Shown here: piece after piece, positions 17,117-25,980 of the stretch
Layout of the letters: each line of letters starts with the position of its first letter
Position numbering within the stretch: position 1 is the first letter of the stretch
Assembly (NCBI GenBank): GCA_025057675.1
Contig: JANWVE010000010.1
Span: 1 to 34,350 of the forward strand
Length of the DNA: 34,350 bases
Direction of reading: 5' to 3'
Source of the DNA: Bacteroidia bacterium
GTDB taxonomy: Bacteria; Bacteroidota; Bacteroidia; JANWVE01
Translations under genes and position numbers: made by a program
Notes under the pieces: generated by a model
Database searches by the model: none
What the model saw: the letters and a program-made list of their open reading frames with translations, nothing else
Told to the model about the DNA's origin: nothing

Positions 17117-17464
17117 TTTTGGGCGTGTCCCTCGCTTGCGCTCGGGTCGGGCTACTCTGCACTACGCTATCGCTTCGGTGCTACGCTGCGCTACGCACTG
17201 CCTGACGGCATGCTGCGTATCCCTCACGCAGATGACCTGTGTAATTATGTCTTTACCTTGTTTAAGATTGAAGCACAATCACTTAAAAAACTAAAACTTT
17301 GCATAAAATACAGAGAAATGGTTTTTTCAGAGTTCTCTTGCGTGAGGCATGCGAAGGGCGTGCGTCAGCACGGTGCGCAGCACCGAAGCGATAGCGCAGC
17401 CCGCAGCACGCCGACCTTGCTTGCATGAGCGCAGCGAAACGCAAGCAAGGACACGCCCAAAAAA
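17117..17464. repeat. Composite inverted-repeat element between convergent C25 and psd genes
   Basis: A forward arm (17117-17229) and a reverse arm (17340-17464) enclose a 110-nt spacer, the shortest of the set, containing TTTACCTTGTTTAAGATTG. The reverse arm has the perfect stem CCTTGCTTGC (17415-17424) with GCAAGCAAGG (17441-17450), around the 16-nt loop length common to this arm type. It sits between two genes that converge, next to both 3' ends. Confidence 0.9.
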
Positions 17465-17494
17465 TTATATTTATATCCTACTTCATCAAAAACC

Positions 17495-18139
17495 TCAATC
17501 GTAAGTAGCTAATATACTTTCTCCTGCTATTACGTGCGTGTCAAGAGTTACTTGTACTTGCGCTTGTGGAGGGATAAGAACATCTACACGCGAACCAAAC
17601 TTAATAAAACCAATCTCCTGACCTGCATCTAAAACATCATTTTGTTTGAGATAACACACAATTCTGCGTGCCATAGCACCCGCAATTTGCTTGACAGCAA
17701 TCTCAATCTGCTTATTTTGGATTTCTATATACGTGCGCTCATTTTCTAATGAAGCCTTAGGTTTCCATGCAGGAATATGCCTGCCTGCGAAATACTCCAC
17801 TTTTTTAACTATCCCCTTGATAGGACTGCGATTTACATGTACATCCAACGGACTCATGAAAATAGAAATTTGTATCCACACCTTGCTTTGGTGCGATATT
17901 CTTTCTATCACTACCACTTTTCCATTAGCAGGAGATAAAATGATATTACCTTGCTTGGGAATATTTACTCTCGGATTTCTAAAAAACTGAATAATAAAAA
18001 ACCAAACGGCAGTACTTACTACGGCTAAACTTACAGATACGATACTTTGAACTGAATATAATACATAAGCTCCTACGTAAAACAGTAATAATACCACCGT
18101 GGCTATCAAAATAGTTTTGTATCCTTCTTTGTGTATCAT
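17495..18139 (-). CDS. psd: Phosphatidylserine decarboxylase proenzyme
   Basis: Psd decarboxylates phosphatidylserine to phosphatidylethanolamine at the inner membrane, using a pyruvoyl group made by self-cleavage. The 214-residue length fits the short Psd type common in Bacteroidota and archaea. Two hydrophobic segments lie in residues 8-50. The core shows ILSPANGKVVVIE, SIFMSPLDVHVNRSPIKG and, near the end, FIKFGSRVDVLIPP. S183 in FGS is the predicted cleavage and pyruvoyl residue. The gene begins 6 nt after the OmpA-like gene and is probably co-transcribed with it. Confidence 0.93.
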   Translation of the reverse strand: MIHKEGYKTILIATVVLLLFYVGAYVLYSVQSIVSVSLAVVSTAVWFFIIQFFRNPRVNIPKQGNIILSPANGKVVVIERISHQSKVWIQISIFMSPLDVHVNRSPIKGIVKKVEYFAGRHIPAWKPKASLENERTYIEIQNKQIEIAVKQIAGAMARRIVCYLKQNDVLDAGQEIGFIKFGSRVDVLIPPQAQVQVTLDTHVIAGESILATYD

Positions 18140-18145
18140 ACAAGT

Positions 18146-19294
18146 TTATTTTTCAATGAATTTGAACAGTTCATCTAACTTAGGCGTGAGAATAATTTCT
18201 GTTCTACGGTTTTTTGCTCTGCCTTCGGGGGTAGAGTTATCCGCACGGGGCATAAACTCTGCCCTACCCGCTGCCGTTAAACGCTTTTCAGGTACTTTAT
18301 ACTCCTCGCTCAATATCCGTACGATGCTGTTTGCACGGGCTGTACTTAAGTCCCAATTATCTTTATACAACGCATTTTTAATTGGGAGATTATCTGTATG
18401 ACCTTCTACCATAATATCAATATCAGGATTTTTGAGCAGCACCGTAGAAAGCTTTTTGAGGGCTTCTTTTCCTTTTGCTTCTACCGTGGCACTACCCGAT
18501 TTGAATAGTAATTTATCATTCATCAAGACGTACACACGCCCATTCTTCATTTCTACAGAAAGTTCATCTTTATTAAAACCTAACAAAGCATTTTTTACAA
18601 CAGTATTCAGGGCTTTGAGTACAGAGTCCTGCCGATTTAGAATAGATTGCAGCTCTATTACCTTTTGCTCTTTTTCTTTAAGTAAACGTTCTCTTTCGGC
18701 TAACTCTTTATCTTTCTCTTGCAGCTTTTTATCTCGCTCTGCAATAGACTGCTGTGCATTTTTAGAAAGCATTTCATTTTTTTCTTTCTCTGCTTTGAGT
18801 TTTTTTTCCAAAGCTTTGATAACCGAGTCTTGTTCTTTACCTTTATTTTGTAGATAAGCAATTTCTGTATCTTTATCTAGAATGGTCTTGCCTTTTTTAT
18901 TCAGTTCATTTTTTTGGGCATCAATCATATTTTGAAGATTTTGCTTTTCATTTTGATACTGTTCATTGAGCTTTTGATAAGCTTGTTTTTGAAGTGCTAA
19001 TTGCGTTTCACAGTCTTTATTTTTTTGTACCAAGTTTTGATTTTCTTGCTGTGCATTTTTTATTTCGTTCTGTAAAGAACGTATTTTTTTACCTTTTTGA
19101 GCCGTATCTGTTTTTAAGGCATTTGTTTCATTACAAAGGGCATCTCGCTCTTTGAGCAGACTTTTGAATCGCTTACCATCGGTAAGATAGGTTTTTGTTT
19201 TTCCGCCCTCATTACACTTTTTAGGCATGGCACAATGAGAGAAGTAAAACAAACTAAAAAATAGAAAAATAAATACGCTAAGCCTTACCAACAT
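18146..19294 (-). CDS. OmpA-family lipoprotein with long coiled coil
   Basis: The 382-residue product starts with a signal peptide ending FSHCAMPKK, a probable lipobox, so it should be lipid-anchored. Residues ~40-225 are a charged, heptad-like coiled coil rich in Lys, Glu and Gln (for example ERDKKLQEKDKELAERERLL). The C-terminal ~115 residues are an OmpA domain that should grip peptidoglycan: IMVEGHTDNLPIKN, WDLSTARANSIVRIL and the closing GRAKNRRTEIIL. The layout resembles envelope-tethering proteins. Its promoter box TATTTTTG (minus strand, 19300-19307) ends 5 nt before the ATG. Divergent from the next gene. Confidence 0.9.
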   Translation of the reverse strand: MLVRLSVFIFLFFSLFYFSHCAMPKKCNEGGKTKTYLTDGKRFKSLLKERDALCNETNALKTDTAQKGKKIRSLQNEIKNAQQENQNLVQKNKDCETQLALQKQAYQKLNEQYQNEKQNLQNMIDAQKNELNKKGKTILDKDTEIAYLQNKGKEQDSVIKALEKKLKAEKEKNEMLSKNAQQSIAERDKKLQEKDKELAERERLLKEKEQKVIELQSILNRQDSVLKALNTVVKNALLGFNKDELSVEMKNGRVYVLMNDKLLFKSGSATVEAKGKEALKKLSTVLLKNPDIDIMVEGHTDNLPIKNALYKDNWDLSTARANSIVRILSEEYKVPEKRLTAAGRAEFMPRADNSTPEGRAKNRRTEIILTPKLDELFKFIEK

Positions 19295-19299
19295 GCGAA

Positions 19300-19348
19300 C
19301 AAAAATACAAGTAAAAGCATAAGTAGTAACTCAATTTTCGTAAATTTG
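19300..19348. promoter_or_regulatory. Divergent promoter pair, both leaderless type
   Basis: The minus strand has TATTTTTG at 19300-19307, 5 nt before the OmpA-like ATG. The plus strand has TAAATTTG at 19341-19348, 7 nt before the ATG at 19356. Both match TAnnTTTG. The two genes share a 61-nt intergenic region. Confidence 0.6.
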
Positions 19349-19355
19349 CTTAGTA

Positions 19356-20600
19356 ATGAATAAAGTAATACTTATCTACAGTTTACTTTTTACGTTGGCT
19401 TATGCTCAAAATATAAGCTTGCAATGGGAAAAACGTTTAATTCAACCCGACCGTACAGAAACTACACGGGGTATAACCCTGACGCCCGATGGCGGAGCCG
19501 TTATAGTTACTACATGTAAATCTAAAACTAGTCCCACAGGTAAAGAAGGTAGCAATATATCAGTTATCAAGGTGGATGGACAAGGTAAAAAACAATGGGA
19601 ACAGATATACGGTAGTCCTAATGAGGATATCGCCAACGTCATTGTTAGCATAGAAAATGGTTTTTTAATAGGGGGTACGACCAGCAAAAATACAGGGGGT
19701 GATAAAAAACAAGAAGGTTTTGGCGACAAGGATTTTTGGCTAATTAAAATTGATATGCAGGGTAAATTATTATGGGAAAGAGCCTACGGTGGAAGTGGTA
19801 TAGATGAATTAAGAGATATTGAGGTAGTTTCAGATGGTTATCTTTTGGGAGGGCGTACACAATCCGATAAAAGTGGACTTGTATCTCAGGAAACTTATGG
19901 AGATTTTGACTATTGGTTAGTAAAAGTGAATAAAGAAGGAGAAAAAATATGGGATAAACGCTATGGCGGCCTTACAGGTGATATTTTTGACTCTATTGTA
20001 CCTTGTAAAGATGGTAATTTTTTACTCATTGGCGATTCAGGTTCGGATGAAAATGAGGTAAAAAAATCTCCTAACTACGGAGATATGGACTATTGGATTG
20101 TCAAAATTACTGCAAATGGAGATAAAATATGGGATGTTTCTTATGGCGGTTCAGTGGGCGATGCACTCAATGATGGGATTCCGCTCAATGAGGGAGGATA
20201 TTTAGTAGGTGGATTCTCGTATTCAGGTGCGGGCGGAAGTAAAGCTACGGTCAGTCTTGGCGACGCAGATTATTGGATAGTTTGTATTGATGAAAAAGGA
20301 GAGAAAAACTACGAAAGGGCTTATGGTGCTATGAATGGAGAATACTTATACAGTATGGCACAAATACAAGATAAGATTTTTGTTGCAGGTGGAAGTCAAG
20401 TTAAAATGCAGAATACTATGTACTACTGGCTTTTATTGATTGATGATGAGGGTAAAAAACTTTGGGAAAAGGAATATCCTAACATGGCAAGTGAAAAAGC
20501 GTGTTATGTCCAAACTGATAAAAAATATATTTGGGTAGCAGGTACAGGCACTTCTGATAGTGGTAATTATATTTGGTTAGCTAAATTTCAAATAAAATAG
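19356..20600 (+). CDS. Secreted protein with six or seven beta-propeller-like repeats
   Basis: No enzyme function recognised. The 414-residue protein has a signal peptide (MNKVILIYSLLFTLAYAQ) and then a repeat of about 60 residues. Each unit reads roughly D-x-D-[YF]-W-[LI]-V-K-[IV]-x-x-x-G-[DE]-K-x-W-[ED], then YGG and, after a gap, DGYLLGG. Examples are DFDYWLVKVNKEGEKIWDKR, DMDYWIVKITANGDKIWDVS and DADYWIVCIDEKGEKNYERA. The pattern suggests a beta-propeller. No T9SS C-terminal domain is present, so it may stay periplasmic. A promoter box ends 7 nt before the start. Confidence 0.7.
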   Translation: MNKVILIYSLLFTLAYAQNISLQWEKRLIQPDRTETTRGITLTPDGGAVIVTTCKSKTSPTGKEGSNISVIKVDGQGKKQWEQIYGSPNEDIANVIVSIENGFLIGGTTSKNTGGDKKQEGFGDKDFWLIKIDMQGKLLWERAYGGSGIDELRDIEVVSDGYLLGGRTQSDKSGLVSQETYGDFDYWLVKVNKEGEKIWDKRYGGLTGDIFDSIVPCKDGNFLLIGDSGSDENEVKKSPNYGDMDYWIVKITANGDKIWDVSYGGSVGDALNDGIPLNEGGYLVGGFSYSGAGGSKATVSLGDADYWIVCIDEKGEKNYERAYGAMNGEYLYSMAQIQDKIFVAGGSQVKMQNTMYYWLLLIDDEGKKLWEKEYPNMASEKACYVQTDKKYIWVAGTGTSDSGNYIWLAKFQIK

Positions 20601-20660
20601 GTATTTATGCGTGAAGCATACAGAGAAAAAGATATTTAGAGTTTTACGGTTTTTTGTTCT

Positions 20661-20835
20661 TTTTGGGCGTGCCCTTGCTTGCGTTTCGCTGCACTCATGC
20701 AAGCAAGGTCGGCGTGCTGCGGGCTGCGCTATCGCTTCGGTGCTGCGCCCCACCCGCCCACCCTCTGGGTAAGGGTGAGGGTGTGGGCGAGGAGCTTCGC
20801 ACCGTGCTGACGCACGCCCTCCGCATGCCTCACGC
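20661..20835 (+). repeat. Solitary long G+C-rich repeat arm
   Basis: This forward arm of about 175 bp belongs to the long type. It has the perfect stem CCTTGCTTGC (20673-20682) with GCAAGCAAGG (20699-20708), then the variable CCCACCCGCCCACCC block and the stem CGTGC-TGAC-GCACG. No partner arm or conserved spacer follows; the next sequence is an unrelated A+T-rich stretch. Confidence 0.85.
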
Positions 20836-20845
20836 GAAATAAAAA

Positions 20846-20874
20846 CCTAATTTTCATTTCTAGTCAAAATTAGG
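20846..20874. other. Perfect 9-bp inverted repeat upstream of the R-M genes
   Basis: CCTAATTTT (20846-20854) and AAAATTAGG (20866-20874) are separated by 11 nt. It follows the repeat arm directly and lies about 100 nt before the methyltransferase promoter box. It could be a protein-binding site or a weak terminator; there is no T tract. Confidence 0.45.
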
Positions 20875-20971
20875 CTAAAATTTTCTCTTGCATCGCATTG
20901 AATTATACCTCATACAAAATCTTTTTTATCACAAAAGACCTCAATTACTTACTAATTTAGATCAAAAATCA

Positions 20972-20979
20972 TAACTTTG
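20972..20979 (+). promoter_or_regulatory. -7 box of the restriction-modification promoter
   Basis: TAACTTTG matches TAnnTTTG and lies 18 nt before the methyltransferase ATG at 20998. The box overlaps an in-frame TTG at 20977, which argues against that codon as the true start. Confidence 0.6.
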
Positions 20980-20997
20980 GCAGTTAGTATTTCAAAA

Positions 20998-22581
20998 ATG
21001 GCAGAAAAAAACTTACTCACTTTGAAGGAAGCTGCAGTTTTTGCCAGCCAGTATATTCATAAAAATGTAACAACCTCTAACATCTCCTATTTGATAAACT
21101 ACGGTAAAATTACTAAAACAGAAAATAATGGTACGACTTTAATTGATAAGCAAGAACTTATCAAGTATTATCAAGAATACTATCAACGCAGAGAAGTACA
21201 GTGGAAAAAAGAATTAGGGGAAGACTTAATTTGGGCGCTAAGTTTTGAGCACCTCAAAGAGTCAGACACAACTAAACATGTGCATCGTTTGCATCCATAC
21301 AAAGGTAAGTTTATTCCACAACTCGTTGAATATTTTTTAGACCAGCATACCGATAGTTTCAAGACAAAGGTTTTTTTCAAAAAAGGAGACATTGTACTTG
21401 ACCCTTTTTGTGGTAGTGGTACTACCTTAGTACAAGCTAATGAATTAGAGATTCATGCTATTGGCATAGATATTTCAGAATTTAATACCCTCATTAGTAA
21501 TGTAAAAGTTCAAAAAGTAGACGTAACTAAGCTGTATCAAGAAGCGACAAAAATAACCTCATCATTAAAAAAATTCACGCAAAGTTTTTCTTATGTGGAA
21601 TTTGAAAATGAATTTACGACATTTTTAGAGGAGTATAACAAAAATTATTTTCCTTCACCAGACTTTAGGATAAAAGTAAGCAAAAAAGAGATAGATGAAA
21701 AAAGTTATGCAGCATTACATCAAGAAATTGTTATACAAAAGTTTAACGAACTAGTCCAAAAATACCAACTAAAACTCAAGCAAGATACGGAGAAAAACTT
21801 TTTAGAAAAGTGGTATTTGTATCCTATTCGCAAAGAAATGGATTTTGTTTTAGAGCAAATAAATAAAATAGAAGATATACAAATTAGGCAAGTGCTTATG
21901 ATAATTTTAAGTCGGACTATTCGCAGTTGCCGATCTACTACTCACGCCGATTTAGCTACTTTGATAGAACCTGTAACTACTCCATACTATTGTGCCAAGC
22001 ATGGAAAAATTTGCAAACCTTTGTTTTCTATTTTGTCTTGGTGGGAAAGGTACTACAAAGATACCATCCAACGTCTGTTAGAATTTTCGAAAATAAGAAC
22101 AGAAACGTTTCAAATTTGTATAAGTGGAAATTCAGAGAGTATAGATATTCTTGCAGAGTTAAAAAAAGTGCATATTCCTTTGTACGAGTTAGTCTCAAAA
22201 CAAAAAATTAGAGGTATATTTTCAAGCCCGCCTTACGTAGGTCTAATTGATTACCATGAGCAACATGCTTATGCTTACGATTTATTTGGCTTTGAAAGAA
22301 AAGATCAACAGGAAATTGGTGCTATGTTCAAGAAGCAATCTAAGCAAGCCCAGCAGGAGTATATTACAGGGATTGTAAATGTACTTAATAACTGTAAAAA
22401 ATTTATGGTTGATGATTATGATGTGTTTTTGGTTGCTAATGACAAGTATAATTTATATCCACAAATTGCAGAAAAAGCGAATATGCAAATTGTTAAACAG
22501 TATAAGCGCCCTGTTTTAAACCGCACTGAAAAAGATAAAAACGCTTATGCAGAAATTATTTTTCATCTTAAACAAAAGTAA
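20998..22581 (+). CDS. Type II DNA methyltransferase (amino-MTase, SPPY type)
   Basis: This is the modification half of a restriction-modification pair. From the ATG at 20998 it has 527 residues. The N-terminal ~60 residues look like a helix-turn-helix DNA reader (LTLKEAAVFASQ ... SNISYLINYGKI). SAM-binding motif I is DPFCGSGTTL (D135), and catalytic motif IV is SSPPYVGLIDYHEQ (residues 409-413 for SSPPY). Motif I preceding motif IV, with a ~270-residue middle, suggests the alpha-type order. SPPY methylases act on N4 of cytosine or N6 of adenine; N4-cytosine is likelier if the partner cuts GGNCC, as known TdeIII-family enzymes do. The endonuclease gene starts 13 nt downstream. Confidence 0.9.
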   Translation: MAEKNLLTLKEAAVFASQYIHKNVTTSNISYLINYGKITKTENNGTTLIDKQELIKYYQEYYQRREVQWKKELGEDLIWALSFEHLKESDTTKHVHRLHPYKGKFIPQLVEYFLDQHTDSFKTKVFFKKGDIVLDPFCGSGTTLVQANELEIHAIGIDISEFNTLISNVKVQKVDVTKLYQEATKITSSLKKFTQSFSYVEFENEFTTFLEEYNKNYFPSPDFRIKVSKKEIDEKSYAALHQEIVIQKFNELVQKYQLKLKQDTEKNFLEKWYLYPIRKEMDFVLEQINKIEDIQIRQVLMIILSRTIRSCRSTTHADLATLIEPVTTPYYCAKHGKICKPLFSILSWWERYYKDTIQRLLEFSKIRTETFQICISGNSESIDILAELKKVHIPLYELVSKQKIRGIFSSPPYVGLIDYHEQHAYAYDLFGFERKDQQEIGAMFKKQSKQAQQEYITGIVNVLNNCKKFMVDDYDVFLVANDKYNLYPQIAEKANMQIVKQYKRPVLNRTEKDKNAYAEIIFHLKQK

Positions 22582-22594
22582 AAAAACAAGCAAT

Positions 22595-23368
22595 ATGGGA
22601 TTATCTGATACTCAAAAAACTCATATTCAAGAAGTAATAAAAAAATGCCTACGAGACAAGTTTAGAAATTATCAACCTGAAAGTAATTATATGCCTTTTC
22701 ATTATGCTTTATTGGGCAGGGATAGAATGGCTTTATTTTCGTTTATTCAATCCTTAAATACAACTTTCGGAAGTGCTATTTATGAACCTGTTGCGGTAGC
22801 ATTAGCAGAGTCTCATTTTAAGGTTGCCAAAGCACAGTATTCAGTAGGAAATCAAATTAGTGTAGATGCACAGAGAGAAATTCAAACGATTATTAACGAA
22901 CTCTCCATAGGAGGTAATCCTGATAAAATTAAAGAAATAGAGAGGATTCGGCAAGTTTGCTGTAAAGGAGAGAAATGCAAAGTAAAAACTGTCAAAGCGG
23001 ATTTGTACTTAGAAACTCATCAAGGGGAAGTATACTTATTTGACTTAAAAACGGCTAAACCCAATATAAGTAATTTCAAGGATTTCAAAAGGACATTACT
23101 AGAATGGGTAGCAATAATTTTAGAAAAAAAACCAGATGCAAAAGTTTTTTCTTGCATTGCTATACCATATAATCCCTATCACCCTGAACCATACCATCGT
23201 TGGACAATCAAAGGTATGTTAGACTTATCTTATGAAATTAAAGTGGCAGAAGAGTTTTGGGATTTTTTAAGTGGCAAAGATACATTTGAAGACCTACTAA
23301 TCTGCTTTGAAGCAGCGGGAGTAGAGTTAAAACCCGAGATAGATGCCTACTTTAAGCAATTCAAGTAG
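22595..23368 (+). CDS. TdeIII-family type II restriction endonuclease
   Basis: The 257-residue product starts at the ATG at 22595 (MGLSDTQKTHIQEVI). The frame is open upstream to 22547 but would overlap the methyltransferase. It resembles the TdeIII/MjaII family, whose characterised members recognise GGNCC as I recall. The PD-(D/E)xK nuclease core is visible as VKADLYLET then YLFDLKTAKPN: D136, D150, K152. The family-like block NPYHPEPYHRWTIKGMLDL follows, then AEEFWDFLSGKDTFEDLL. A CCKGEKCK cluster at ~128 may bind metal. No controller protein gene is present. Specificity is inferred from family membership only. Confidence 0.85.
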   Translation: MGLSDTQKTHIQEVIKKCLRDKFRNYQPESNYMPFHYALLGRDRMALFSFIQSLNTTFGSAIYEPVAVALAESHFKVAKAQYSVGNQISVDAQREIQTIINELSIGGNPDKIKEIERIRQVCCKGEKCKVKTVKADLYLETHQGEVYLFDLKTAKPNISNFKDFKRTLLEWVAIILEKKPDAKVFSCIAIPYNPYHPEPYHRWTIKGMLDLSYEIKVAEEFWDFLSGKDTFEDLLICFEAAGVELKPEIDAYFKQFK

Positions 23369-23452
23369 TGGGCAGAGTTTTACGCAAGTATGCGAGTTAG
23401 AAAAAATTTCTTCGGATTTTTGAATTGCTGTGAGGGTTGTTTTATCAAAAAT

Positions 23453-23857
23453 TTTTTGGGCGTGTCCTTGCTTGCGTTTCGCTGCGCTCATGCAAGCAAG
23501 GTCGGCGTGCTACGGGCTAACGGTGCTGCGCCCCACCCGCCCACCCCTGGGCAAGGGTGAAAGTGTGGGCGAGGGGCTTCGCACCGTGCTGACGCACGCC
23601 CTCCGCATGCCTCACGCAGAAACGCTGCAAGTACAATAAGCCCACCTATTTAAGGTTTAATCTTGTAAGTATCTGAAAATAAATATCAAACAAGGCAAAG
23701 CAAAAAGATGCATAAAAACCAGGTAAAACATCAAAATGCAGCTGCGTGAGGTGCATGGAGCATGCCGTTAGGCAGTGCGGAGCGTCAGCGTAGCACCGCA
23801 GCGATAGCGGAGTGCGGAATGCACCGACCCGAGCGTTAGCGAGGGGCACGCCCAAAA
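23453..23857. repeat. Composite inverted-repeat element after the R-M genes (short-spacer class)
   Basis: A long forward arm (23453-23617) and a short reverse arm (23744-23857) enclose a 126-nt spacer. The forward arm has the perfect stem CCTTGCTTGC (23466-23475) with GCAAGCAAGG (23492-23501). Spacer length and sequence match the element inside the his operon, showing that arm-spacer-arm travels or evolves as one unit. It lies between the 3' ends of the convergent endonuclease and ubiA genes. Confidence 0.9.
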
Positions 23858-23890
23858 CAATAATATGCTTTTCAAAAAAAATATCTAAAC

Positions 23891-24742
23891 CTACACATAC
23901 ACCGATAAACACGTAAAAATACCATATACTACGCTGCCTATACCATTAGCCGTAAAAAAAGCAATATTTACTTTACTGATATCCTTCGGAGTAACCAAAG
24001 TATGCTGATAAAACAGAATTCCTAAAAATAAGCCTGCCCCCGACCAATATGTAATATCCTCTAAATAATGTATACCTATCCAAATAACAAAAAAAGCCGT
24101 AATTAAATGTACAAATATGGACAATAAGATAGCATTTTTTCGTCCTATCCATGCGGGAATGCTGTTCAATTTATGGGCTTTATCAAACTCTTCATCTTGT
24201 AGTGCATAAATAATATCAAACCCAGCTACCCAAGATAAAACCATAAACGAAAAATACAAAGGAAGCCACTCAAATTTGCCTACCACGGCAAGATACGCGC
24301 CTATCGGTGCGAGCGACAACCCTATACCCAAAATAAAATGACATAAAACCGTGAATCGTTTTGTTAAAGAATACCCTAAAATCACTAATAAAGCCACAGG
24401 TGAGAGATAAAAACACAACCGATTGATGAAAAATGTAGTTACAATAAACGCTACACAGTTCAATATCACAAAGATTAAAGCATTTTTCGGTGTGATTACA
24501 CCTGCGGGAATTTCTCTATTTGCTGTACGAGGGTTGTTTTTATCTATCTCTCTATCCGCATAACGGTTAAACGCCATAGCCGCATTACGCGCAAAAACCA
24601 TACACAGTACCACTAATATCAGTTTTTGCCACTCAACAAAACCCTGTGCTTGAGAACCTAATACAAAACCTACTATGGCAAAGGGCATAGCAAAAATAGT
24701 GTGTGAAAACTTCACTAAAGAAAGATATTTTTGTATCACCAT
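23891..24742 (-). CDS. UbiA-family polyprenyltransferase, candidate MqnP
   Basis: This 283-residue integral membrane protein has about eight or nine hydrophobic segments and is expected to prenylate an aromatic acid for quinone synthesis. It opens YLSLVKFSHTIFAMPFAIVG. The first Asp-rich motif is FNRYADREIDKNNPRTANRE and the second is IIYALQDEEFDKAHKLNSIP, both in UbiA positions for Mg-diphosphate binding. The first motif and the opening resemble the 4-hydroxybenzoate-prenyltransferase-like enzymes assigned to the futalosine menaquinone pathway (MqnP). No other menaquinone gene is nearby, so the substrate is inferred. A TAGTTTTG box ends only 2 nt before the ATG. Confidence 0.85.
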   Translation of the reverse strand: MVIQKYLSLVKFSHTIFAMPFAIVGFVLGSQAQGFVEWQKLILVVLCMVFARNAAMAFNRYADREIDKNNPRTANREIPAGVITPKNALIFVILNCVAFIVTTFFINRLCFYLSPVALLVILGYSLTKRFTVLCHFILGIGLSLAPIGAYLAVVGKFEWLPLYFSFMVLSWVAGFDIIYALQDEEFDKAHKLNSIPAWIGRKNAILLSIFVHLITAFFVIWIGIHYLEDITYWSGAGLFLGILFYQHTLVTPKDISKVNIAFFTANGIGSVVYGIFTCLSVYV

Positions 24743-24744
24743 AG

Positions 24745-24752
24745 CAAAACTA
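24745..24752 (-). promoter_or_regulatory. -7 box of the ubiA-family gene, leaderless type
   Basis: The minus strand reads TAGTTTTG, ending 2 nt before the ATG. Either the message starts at the ATG or translation begins slightly downstream. Confidence 0.45.
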
Positions 24753-24807
24753 CATTATACCCTACAAATAAACATATTTTACATTAAATCTGATAAATAA
24801 CTTTACT

Positions 24808-25429
24808 TTTTTGGGCGTGTCCCTCGCTGCGCTTCGGGTCGGGCTACTACGCACTACGCGTTCGCTTCGGTGCTACGCTGCGCTCCGCACTGCCTAACGG
24901 CATGCTCCGTATCCCTCACGCAAAGCCGTATTTTGATGTTTTACCTGATTTGTAGATATACCCTTGCTTTACCTTGTTTAAGGGTCATTATCAAGTACCT
25001 ACAAAGTTAAAATTTTTTACCTTATTTGAACTGCGTGCATTTTATCTTGTTTTGTGTTCATTTTCAATTATGTACAAGATTAAACCTTGAGTACATCGAC
25101 TTTTGATAACCCTCTACCCCTGAATATTCAAGTTTTACCTTGTTTTGAATTGGTTTTGAATGAGTTACAAGGTTAAGATTGTGTTTTACCTTGTTTAACA
25201 TTGACTTTCAGTTACTTACAAAGTTATATTTGTATAAATGGGATTAGTTTACTTGCTGCTTGCGTGAGGCATGCGGAGGGCAAGCCATCAGGCTTGGTGC
25301 GAAGCCCCTCGCCTACGCTTTCACTCTTGCCCAGGGGGTGGGCGGGTGGGGCGTAGCACCGTTAGCCCGTAGCACGCCGACCTTGTGGGCATGAGCGCAG
25401 CGAAACGCCTACAAGGACACGCCCAAAAA
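24808..25429. repeat. Composite inverted-repeat element (long-spacer class) between ubiA and DUF4440 genes
   Basis: A short forward arm (24808-24921) and a long reverse arm (25262-25429) enclose a 340-nt spacer with about four degenerate units bounded by TTTTACCTTGTTT and TTACAAGGTTAA. The reverse arm carries CCTTGTGGGC (25381-25390) pairing with GCCTACAAGG (25407-25416), with one non-Watson-Crick position. Its second stem is AAGCC-ATCA-GGCTT, where other copies have GTGC/GCAC. This whole gap has no gene. Confidence 0.9.
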
Positions 25430-25469
25430 TACAACTTATTTATTCTCTCAAGTGAATTAGCTAAATAGA

Positions 25470-25943
25470 TTAGATAGAATGATCATACACAATGACCCAT
25501 TTTTTGTCAATATACTCAAAGATAAGAGAAAAAAAACCTTGCAAATTGCCAACGCTTCGGGTAAGTATCCATTTTCCAGTAACTACAGCCGCATGCGAGC
25601 ATATCCCTTGTATATTCAGAATTTCAAACTTAAGCACTCCCATAGCATTCTTGTCGGGATAGTTTTTTTTGTAACGGTCAAGCGCAGCTTGCCAGCCCTT
25701 AGTTAGTCCATTTCTACCAATGAATTTAAGCGAGTCTGATTTCCAATAAGCTTCCATAAAACCTTCAATATCTTGCCTGTTCCAAGCCTCTACCTGCTTT
25801 TCTAATACCTCCATAATAGCTTTTTTATCTTTATGTCTCAAATCTTGGGCTTGTGCTAAATATAAGCCAACGAACCAACTCAACAACATACATAACAAAA
25901 ATATCAAATCAGAAGCACAAAGTAAACATGTTCTACAAATCAT
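25470..25943 (-). CDS. DUF4440 / SnoaL-like (NTF2-fold) exported protein
   Basis: The 157-residue product has a hydrophobic N-terminus (LIFLLCMLLSWFVGLYLAQAQ) that looks like a signal peptide or anchor. An internal Met at residue 19 (25889) could be the true start. The mature part fits the NTF2-like DUF4440 fold: VLEKQVEAWNRQDIEGFMEA, then YWKSDSLKFIGRNGLTKGW and the final sheet VVTGKWILTRS ... FSLIFEYIDKKWVIVYDHS. Family members have diverse or unknown roles, so no reaction is assigned. It starts 37 nt after the M1 aminopeptidase stop and is probably co-transcribed. Confidence 0.8.
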   Translation of the reverse strand: MICRTCLLCASDLIFLLCMLLSWFVGLYLAQAQDLRHKDKKAIMEVLEKQVEAWNRQDIEGFMEAYWKSDSLKFIGRNGLTKGWQAALDRYKKNYPDKNAMGVLKFEILNIQGICSHAAVVTGKWILTRSVGNLQGFFSLIFEYIDKKWVIVYDHSI

Positions 25944-25980
25944 AATAAAAAATTAAACTTTTCTTTACATGAAGGTATGG

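Noticed and set aside
20977-20997. TTG start for the DNA methyltransferase
   Set aside because: The codon overlaps the TAACTTTG promoter box; the ATG at 20998 is preferred.
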